A DNA stretch of 64,000 nt, from contig OX578146.1 in assembly GCA_951213105.1 (NCBI GenBank), forward strand, positions 110,316,695 to 110,380,694. The letters run 5' to 3'. This document shows positions 56,551 to 64,000 of this stretch, in pieces (the stretch's first letter is position 1; each line of letters begins with the position of its first letter). Below the pieces are notes generated by a model. That model did not search any database. It had not been told where the DNA came from and worked only from the letters and a program-made list of their open reading frames with translations. Made by a program: the position numbers and the translations under genes. This DNA comes from Amaurobius ferox (taxonomy: Eukaryota > Arthropoda > Arachnida > Araneae > Amaurobiidae).

Positions 56551-57800
56551 CGTGTTTTTGTTTTTCCAGATTCCCCAGAACCCCCCAACCCCCCCGGTGA
56601 CTTAGAAGAATAGTTTCTGTACAGCACAAAAATTTCTAATTGAACTTCTTTTACTCAAGAGATCCTATATACATTTAGATCCCCCATTTTTCTAAAATAC
56701 TTCATACCCACCGAAAAAAAATTATATTGTTGTTGTTGCTAATTCCGCTTGGCCTAATCCTAAGCCAGACCAAGTCCATGAACCCATGAGTCCCTAGAAA
56801 ATCAAAAATCAACAGCGGTTCAAAATTTTTATGAAAGAATTTAGTATTTAATTTTAGTAAACTTTCAAACTGGAGATATAGGTCTAAAACCAATTACCAA
56901 AGCACGAAAAGTGAGGTCAACTGTGCTGAAACACCTTGTATATTGACTGTTTAGTGAACGGAAATGAAAACTGCTATACATAAAGTAAACACAGTCACAT
57001 TAAGTACAACGATGAGCTCAGAATTATTAAGAAAGTTTTGTAAATATTAAGAAATAAAAAAATGCTGCAGTGTAAAGAAATTTTCAATACACTCGCATTG
57101 TATTTTATAGCATAAATAGCCCAATTCCGCGCTTATTGCGAGCTTATTATCAAGGAACAGCCGATGTCTGCAATGTCAGCTAGAAACTTCCTACATACAG
57201 CAGTTTTGAATATTCTCAAAATATTATTGTACTAGGAAAACTAGAGCAACGTAAATGAGCACAAACAACACAATAATACAGCGTACAGTTGCTTCGAGGA
57301 AACACTGGATCCCCTTCATCAGTACACGAGAAACAACAAAAGTGGAATGTATTAATAATACATGGATTATGTTACGAATTGGATTATGTAACGTTATACT
57401 GCCAGTTACACTACTCCGCTCATTAATGAACTTTCTTACAAATTATACTTTTCTCACATTTTATATAATTATTCCTTTATCCTACGAATGGGGTAAATTA
57501 GTGTGTATCAAGTACCTTTGCCTAAAATACTGCTCACAGGAATCTGCTCTAGTAAAAGTTCTCAATATATTTCAAATTTCAAACAGATAAACTCGAATTG
57601 CTGAGTATCAGGTATAAGTGCTTAATGCTGCTCTTCAGAGAAGGGAGTTATAGCTCCCACTGGCAACTTTCCAACACTACAGCTGTAAAATTCGAGGAAA
57701 TTCTCCGTAAAGGGTGGCTTCCAGTAATTCATTTGCTTAAAATTTTATTCTTTTCATCTATGAAATAATATGACCCAAGGGCTTAAAACGGTATGAAACT
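56551..57800. other. Spacer between inverted arms; possible SINE tail
   Basis: At 56,728-56,795 the complement reads '...ggcggaattagcaacaac'-like sequence with a (CAA)n end, similar in style to the tail of the 5S SINE. It may be a truncated retroposon on the minus strand. The 111-codon frame at 57,255-57,590 matches no family I recognise and is not called. Confidence 0.4.
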
Positions 57801-57804
57801 AGGT

Positions 57805-58640
57805 CAATGATATTGAAAGATGGTTCTTGTTGTCATTATGGATTAAGCATACCTGACATACTTAAGCATTTGCATTGTAAATGCATGATACAACGAAGGA
57901 CAGATATGATTTTATATGTCCAAATAATACAATATAGTTGCATGAATGAATTTTCTTATGAATGCATGATACAGTGCAACACAGTTATAACTTATGACTA
58001 AACATATCGTTGCATTTGCATTAATGAATTTTTGTACAATTGAATGATACAGTGAGACACAGTTATGATTTTGCATATCTATAACAGTGAAACACAGTTG
58101 TAATTTTGTATATCTGAAACAGCTAAACACAGTTATGATTTTGCATGCCTAGACATAACTATGTATTTGCATTAAAGATTTTTTGTATAAATGCATAATA
58201 CAGTAAAACACAATTATGATTTATGACTAAACATATCTATGCATTTGCATTAATGAATTTTTGTACAATTGAATGATACAGTGAGATATAGTTATGACTT
58301 TGCATATCTATAACAGTGAAACACAGTTGTAATTTTGTATATCTGGAGCAGTTAAACACAGCAATGATTTTGCATGTCTAAACATACCTATGTATTTGCA
58401 TTAAAGACTTTTTATATAAATGCATAATACAGTAAAACACAGTTATAATTTTGTATGTCTAAACATATTTATGCATTTATATTAATAAATTTTTATATAA
58501 ATGTATGATAGAGTGAAACGCAGTTATGATTTTCTAGTTCTAAATATACAACTTATGCATTGGCATTAATGGATTTTTGTATAAATGCATGATACAGTGA
58601 AGCAGATGATTTTGCATAACAGTGAGCGACAATTATAACT
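57805..58640. repeat. Tandem repeat with ~229-bp higher-order period
   Basis: Words 'gcattaatgaatttttgtac', 'gatacagtgaaacacagtta' and 'tgattttgcatgtctaaaca' alternate in long and short sub-units. A long (~155) plus short (~75) pair repeats as a block: 'gcatttgcattaatgaattt' plus 'ttgtacaattgaatg' begins at ~58,011 and ~58,240. Confidence 0.85.
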
Positions 58641-59330
58641 TTAGGTACTTGCGTAGTTTACCAAGCCCCGCTGGTGAACTTCAGAAAATGCCATCATTTC
58701 AGCTCGATTTCTATTTCTTGATTTCGTTTCTTCGTACATGGGCTGCCAGAAGAACGTAACGAGACAAAATGCATACAATAATAAAATGCTAATCAATGAA
58801 AACACAAATTTAAATATATTAATTGCATAACAAAACTGGGTCTTTTTAATAATAGAGTGCAGTCATGGAAATGACTTGAAATTTCAAAAATATTTTTTTT
58901 ACTCTTTCTTAATTATTAATTCAAAGAGTTCTGCTTATTTTTAAGCAATTTGAATTAAAGGTATCCTTTATTTACTCTTTACTGTTTGGGATTACAAAAA
59001 TAGTTTGTTTATATTTCCATAATTTAGAAAGAAATCTTCGTTTACTTTTCGATCATTCAAATTGAAAGGAAAAAGAAAAAAAAAACATTGTTTATTTAAT
59101 AGTTTAAATAATAGTTTAAAATAATAGTTTAAATTTCAAAAAGATGTCGTTTACTTTCGATAAATTATATTTGAAAAAATTCTTGTTAGCTTTCACTAAT
59201 TTGAAATGTTTTGTTTATCTTTTGATACTTTAAGTTTAAAAATTGTTCGTGTTGCTACAATTTAAAATTTGAAAATTCTGTTTATAATTCAATATCTTAA
59301 ATTTTAGTCTAGCGTATAACACCACATACT
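58640..59330. repeat. Right arm of the large inverted repeat
   Basis: The reverse complement of the 55.78-56.55-kb arm. Matching landmarks are 'gtacatgggctgccagaaga', 'acgtaacgagacaaaatgca' and 'ttaattgcataacaaaac', followed by T-rich words 'tttacttttcgatcattcaa'. The arms are well diverged and contain indels. Confidence 0.75.
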
Positions 59331-59454
59331 GGAAGAGACACATACATCGTAACGGACTGGTCATCATAATTAACTGGTCATCATGCGAATGCATAGGGAA
59401 TTATTATTTATTGATTTGGCTAAGAAGATTTGTGGGTTGGTAAGCTATACAAGT

Positions 59455-60210
59455 ACCTAATATTATATATCTGGAACAGTGAAATGAAGTTATGATTTTG
59501 TATGCTTAAACATACGTCGCATTAATCAATTTTGGAATAAATCTATGATACAGTGAAACACAATCGTAATTTTGTATATCTATGACTGTGAAACGCTATA
59601 ATTTGGTATATCTATTTAAATGAAATACATTTATGATTTTGCATTACAAAGGTGAAACACAATTATGATTTCACATGTCTACAAAGGTAAAATATAGTTA
59701 TGATTTTGTATATCTAAGCATACTTATTTATTCGCATTAATTAATTTTGGAATAAATCTATAATACAGTGATACATAATTATGATTTCGTGTAACTATAA
59801 TAGTGAAACACAGTTATTATTTTGTATATCTATATAGGTGAAACAGATTTATGATTTTGCGTTACAAAGGTGAATACAATTACGATTTTACATGTTTATA
59901 GAGGTATAAAACAGTTCTGATTTTGTATGCGTGAACACACATGTTAATTCGCATGAATTTTTGCATAATGAATTTTTGCATAAATGCACGATACACTAAA
60001 ACATAGTGTGAGACCAGAAATAGATCTCACCCCAGTTTTAAGTAAGACAGGCGCCACACATAGATATGATTTTGTATGTTTTAACAAGAAAATGTTCTGA
60101 TTTTGCATGTCTTAATATATCTATACCTTTGGATGAATATATTTTTTATAAATGTAAGATACAGTGAAACACAGGTATGACTTTGTGTATGTCTAGATGA
60201 AGAAAGATAT
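59455..60210. repeat. Second block of the 57.8-kb tandem repeat
   Basis: The same words ('gatacagtgaaacacaatcg', 'tatgattttgtatatcta', 'cttatttattcgcattaat') continue here, so the inverted-repeat arm at 58,640-59,330 appears to interrupt one tandem array. Near 60,009-60,030 a short palindrome, 'gtgagaccagaaatagatctcac', lies inside a local interruption. Confidence 0.8.
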
Positions 60211-61370
60211 GAACATATTTTGATTACCGGGAACAGTATGTGACTATACTGCCAAATAGTGCTCTAAAGGCTATAAAATTAAAACTTTTCTTTTTAAGTT
60301 TTTCAAGTTTCCTTTGTCAATTTTAAATTTCTGATAAAAAAAATTGTATAAAATGTCAGTTTGAATACATGTTTTATATTTTGTAAAAAAACAAATATTT
60401 TAGATAGCACTAAAAATTTGCCAAAATTTTATACCCAAAAATAAGACATTTTCTCATCTCTACAAAGAATGAAGTAATTAAAAAAACATAAAACTAAAGA
60501 AAATCTATTTATTTCCCAAGTTTCCTAGAAACATGAATCAGTTTGAAATTTCTAGATTTTTTTTTTTGCTGCGTTTCACAGTTACGTGTTCTAACCACTA
60601 AATGGCAAGAATTAGAATAAATCTAAAGAAAATGAAATAAAAAAGGGGTTAAAATGTGGATATGATATCTCTGGAACAAACTGAGTGATTATAATTACAG
60701 TTGGTAAACATGATAAAAAAAACCCTCCATTAACTCCATTAAAAACCATTAAATAATCTCAGTATTTAGAGTAAGTGTATTTACACTATTTTCATTCATA
60801 TTTAAATAATTTTTCAGATAATTTGCATAACAGTACAAAAATATATCTTTATAATCTTTTGTATGTATGCTATTAAGACTTTGTTAAAGCTGACAAACGC
60901 TAATATACTGTAGCTTATATAAGACTTTGTTAAAAATTCCTAAAAATAATTTTTTTTTAGATGGAAACAGGTATGCCATGCTCATCAATAGGATTGCATT
61001 CAGATGATTTGTGTAAATAAAAATAATTTCAAAATTGTTTATTAAAACATTAAAATTATAAACATTATAATTAAAATTAAACAATTATTCTATCACATCA
61101 ATGCATATAATAAAGTTCCTTTCTCAGTTGCTATTAAGAAGTCCTTAACATTTTTAAACTAATTTTAGAAACGGCTCTTTCATAAATAGATTTCTTTTTG
61201 TATAGTTTAAAAAATATGACAGTAAATCTTGGCAAACTATTTTTTGTTAACTTTTCTTTAGAGAAGAAGGTGAAAATACCTTTACTTCATTTGAGTGTGT
61301 ACTTTTATCGAATATAGTAATGTATGAATTTATTCTTCTGGAAATAGAGGGCTAAATACCAGAGGCAACT
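60211..61370. other. AT-rich spacer
   Basis: No gene, RNA or repeat was recognised. Short frames are AT-driven. Confidence 0.5.
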
Positions 61371-61374
61371 CTTG

Positions 61375-61945
61375 AAGTACTCAAAGCCATGTACCAATCA
61401 AGTTAATGTTCTCTTTTCCATATTTATTTCTACGAATACTTCAAATATCTTCACAGCATATTGCTTGTCCTTGAGGATAAACAACATTTACAGGCAACCG
61501 TTGCTATTATTTGAATGTCCGAGTCGCTGTATCTTGGCGACAAATTTGGCGATATATCGCCAAATTGGAAACTTAAAGTCATATACCCAATCAAGTTAAT
61601 TTTCTCTTTTCCTTATGCATTGCTACGAATATTTCAAATATCTTCACAGCATATTGCTTGTCCTTGAGGGTAAACGAGATTTACAGGCAACCGATGCTAT
61701 TATTTGAATGTCCGAGTCGCTGTACCTTGGTGACAAATTTGACGATATATCGCCAACTTGGAAACTTAAAGTCATATACCCAATCAAGTTAATTTTATCT
61801 TTCCTTAAGTATTGCTACGAATATTTCAAATGTCTTCACAGCATAGTGCTCGTCTTTGAGGATAAATGACATTTACAGGCAACCGATGCTATTACTTATC
61901 GCTGTACCTTGGCGACAAATTTGAAGATATATCGCCAATTTGGAA
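61375..61945. repeat. Three-copy ~190-bp tandem repeat with TCGCCAA palindromes
   Basis: Units at about 61,380-61,575, 61,575-61,765 and 61,765-61,945 share 'tcaagttaattttctctttt', 'cttcacagcatattgcttgt', 'catttacaggcaaccgatgc', 'gagtcgctgtaccttggcga' and an end with 'ggcgatatatcgccaa'. A dispersed fragment lies at 23,460-23,560. Similar TTGGCGA words are in family A. Confidence 0.88.
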
Positions 61946-61969
61946 AGTTTGGGGAAACTTCTCGAATTT

Positions 61970-62030
61970 TATAGTTTGGTTAAGTTACGGTTAAGTTACG
62001 TTACGTTTGGTTAAGTTACGTAAATTTTTC
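61970..62030. repeat. Short 'ggttaagttacg' repeat
   Basis: The word 'ggttaagttacg' is repeated about three to four times in ~50 bp. Confidence 0.85.
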
Positions 62031-62780
62031 TAGATCTTTCCGCAGAGAGTATATAAACTGGTCATCGTTTAGTTAGAAAAGATTGGCGTGATACGAATAA
62101 ACGTAATTGGTAAATACATCGGTGTCTTGAATATAATAGTCTATATTGTGGATTAATTGAGAATTTAATTGCAATTTTATCGTGCCTGGCAGCTGTTTTG
62201 TGACATTATAAAATGACTAAAGAGTTATTAAATATATTGGTGATTTAAATAAAGCGTTAGTTATCTAGAAAATAGGACTCATCCTTGTAAGCTGAGAATA
62301 TACCCACAATTCCATAGGATACGACCGAACATACGTCTTTTTTTGCACACATTTAAACATGTTAAGAAAGAAATTATTTTCATTCCCAAACACCTAATTT
62401 AATTGGACACGCAAAGACATGGTAAAGTTTCTTTTTTTTTTTCCCCCGAAATCTTGCCACGCCCCTGGTTAGACGTAATTTTCGCCAGCAGGCAGAGGTC
62501 AATTTAACATCTTCTGTGACATGATTGTTCTATTTATCTTAGTCACTGTCACCACCTATCACGCGAAGTTTGATTGCGGAAGAACGAGCTCGTTTTTCAA
62601 AAGTTTGGCTTCATTTCTTGAAGTAAACGGTCAAGATTTATGTGACTTGTTAATTTTTGTCGTCTTTGGAGTTGACTTTTTTCGGTCCAGGCTGAATGAA
62701 AAACTATTAATTTATAGATACTTTTTTCTATTTTTGAAAACCAATTGCAAGAAAATATGTTCTATTAGTAATATAACCCA
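62031..62780. other. Spacer, no gene supported
   Basis: The 107-codon frame 62,521-62,844 begins with a hydrophobic stretch (MIVLFILVTVTT), but it runs into a TTGGCGA-type repeat at its 3' end and lacks family resemblance. I treat it as a chance frame. Confidence 0.45.
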
Positions 62781-63250
62781 GGTCTGCCTGTGTGGAGCAC
62801 TTGGCAAAAGATTTGGCGATCAAGTTGACGATCTTGGAAATTAATGAGGCTACTTTTTAAATGTCTCTAAATTGATGAACACGAAGCTAAATTAAAGAAA
62901 ATGGCGTCAAATTGATAAAATTGAAAATCAAAATAAACGTATTTATTTTTTATTTTAAATTTTGGGAATGGATTGGAATTCAGACTAATTAATATATCGA
63001 TGTAGCGCTTGTCAAAGATTAATTATGTTTCAATAAAGGAATGGGAAATTCACGCTTGACAAAACACTAACTAAATTTCCATTTGTCTGTCTGTCCGTCT
63101 GTCTCACTTTAACGACATATTTGGCGAACAGGGCTGTGGACTTGGCGACTTTTAATAAATATCGTAAAGTTGAAAAAACGTCGTCAAATCAGCGAAAGCG
63201 CTGACAGATTGCCGAAAATTTAGTAAAGAAAATCTATATTATTAGTTAAA
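62781..63250. repeat. TTGGCGA-rich fragments related to family A and the 61.4-kb repeat
   Basis: 'aaagatttggcgatcaagtt', 'aaatggcgtcaaattgat', 'cgacatatttggcgaacagg' and 'ggacttggcgacttttaata' plus 'aatatcgtaaagttg' recall the 1.8-1.9-kb and 25.9-26.0-kb segments of family A. They are too diverged to set borders. Confidence 0.55.
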
Positions 63251-63339
63251 TTTAATTTCTTTGATTAGGGAATGATTTGTTAGGGAGCTTAGAGGAATGA
63301 AAATAATATCCTTTTGCTATGTGACCGTATAGTATATTA

Positions 63340-63450
63340 TGTATACGGAAGCGAAGCGACAGCGCCACCTGGTGACGAATGAAGAAGCAGGCAATACATC
63401 TGCTTCATTCGACCGTAGATGACGGAATTAGCGGATAAGGAACACATGCA
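63340..63450. other. Short GC-richer segment with an inverted word
   Basis: 'cagcgccacctggtgacgaa' is followed by 'tgaagaagcaggc' and the complementary 'ctgcttcattcg', forming a small hairpin (63,379-63,411). Possibly the end of a short retroposon. No target duplication was seen. Confidence 0.4.
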
Positions 63451-64000
63451 GAGACGGGTCATGTAATGTATTTTTTTATTCCTTTGTAACTATGTAAATA
63501 ATAAGTTAAAGAATTTGAAAAATATTAGTGACCATTAAAATATGTGAGTGTGTGCGAATTAGAGTATTTTCTGGAACGTGCATGTTACTATAGGGAGTCA
63601 TATAAGAAATAGTAATATTGAATGGGGGATGTGTATGGCTCGCATGTATCTATAGATATTAGGAGCGGAAGTGTTGCAGGCACGGATTGGAGAAAATCTT
63701 TTGCAACTTTACACCGTCTTATGACGGGGTAATTATATTTTAAAATTTAATCAAAATGAAAAACTGTATTAATATAGAAACACACAATATGGTCAAATAT
63801 ATTGCCAGGACGTATGGAGAGGTAGCGTCACATAAAATTCAGACGTACTGCTAAAATGGAAAACTACAGACGTACTGCTGAAATTTCACAAACAGAAATA
63901 TTTTGCAAAAAAGAATAATCTAATTTTTCTTTCGAGCGCATAATAAAACAGTGCTCTGATCTGAAAGAATCTTAGAGCGAATTTTATTTTTAACAAGATT
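63451..64000. other. AT-rich sequence to the window end
   Basis: A short direct repeat, 'cagacgtactgctaaaat' / 'cagacgtactgctgaaat', occurs at about 63,841 and 63,869. No gene was recognised. Confidence 0.5.

Noticed and set aside
62521..62844. 107-codon frame with a hydrophobic start
   Set aside because: Runs into TTGGCGA-type repeat sequence, has no recognised domain and no neighbouring gene structure.

Overview
The window reads as a piece of a large, strongly AT-rich, repeat-dense animal genome. An arachnid, most likely a spider, is my best guess. That guess rests on the general look of the sequence and on a Dscam-like receptor tail separated by multi-kilobase introns, so confidence is only moderate. 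There is one recognisable host gene (its 3' end only), one large and apparently young LTR retrotransposon, one 5S-derived SINE, one probable hAT-type non-autonomous element, and many tandem and inverted repeats. No other host protein-coding gene could be supported.

Layout. 1-6.7 kb: an AT-rich ~155-bp satellite (about 0.54-4.76 kb) split by an interspersed repeat of family A. 6,707-18,145: a complete Ty3/gypsy-type element on the minus strand with two ~817-bp LTRs, a 5-bp target duplication (TTACC), gag, pol, a U-UUA-AAC slippery site at the gag/pol junction, and an unusually long (4.4 kb) stretch between pol and the 3' LTR. 18.46-27.57 kb: the last three coding exons (+ strand) of a single-pass membrane receptor: a transmembrane exon, a cytoplasmic exon and a terminal exon with two YxxP motifs. 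The introns carry further repeats, including family A copy 2. 27.6-36.5 kb: AT-rich DNA with a ~170-bp tandem repeat, a TAGTGATGGGC-ended element, a long hairpin, family A copy 3 and a 43-bp tandem repeat. 37-43.7 kb: a diverged tandem array of ~1.4-kb units, one holding a TIR-bounded insertion and a 169/181-bp fold-back. 44.1-44.5 kb: a SINE with a 5S rRNA head, a (CAA)n tail and a perfect 15-bp target duplication. 45.5-45.8 kb: an unexplained GC-richer island. 46.3-54.5 kb: three tandem ~2.55-2.59-kb units, each with plus-strand tRNA-like segments, then a cluster of ETS/CRE-like motifs, then minus-strand tRNA-like segments. 55-60.2 kb: a 20-bp minisatellite, a large inverted repeat and a tandem array with a higher-order period. 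61.4-64 kb: ~195-bp repeats carrying a TTGGCGATATATCGCCAA palindrome, and related fragments.

How the parts relate. The retrotransposon lies antisense in what should be an intron, ending 317 bp before the transmembrane exon. Its LTRs differ at only about ten sites by eye, so it inserted recently. The most unusual locus is the triplicated tRNA-like block at 46.3-54.5 kb, where the tRNA-like segments change strand around a conserved motif-rich centre. Percent identities, cloverleaf folds and gene identity were judged by eye and need computation.
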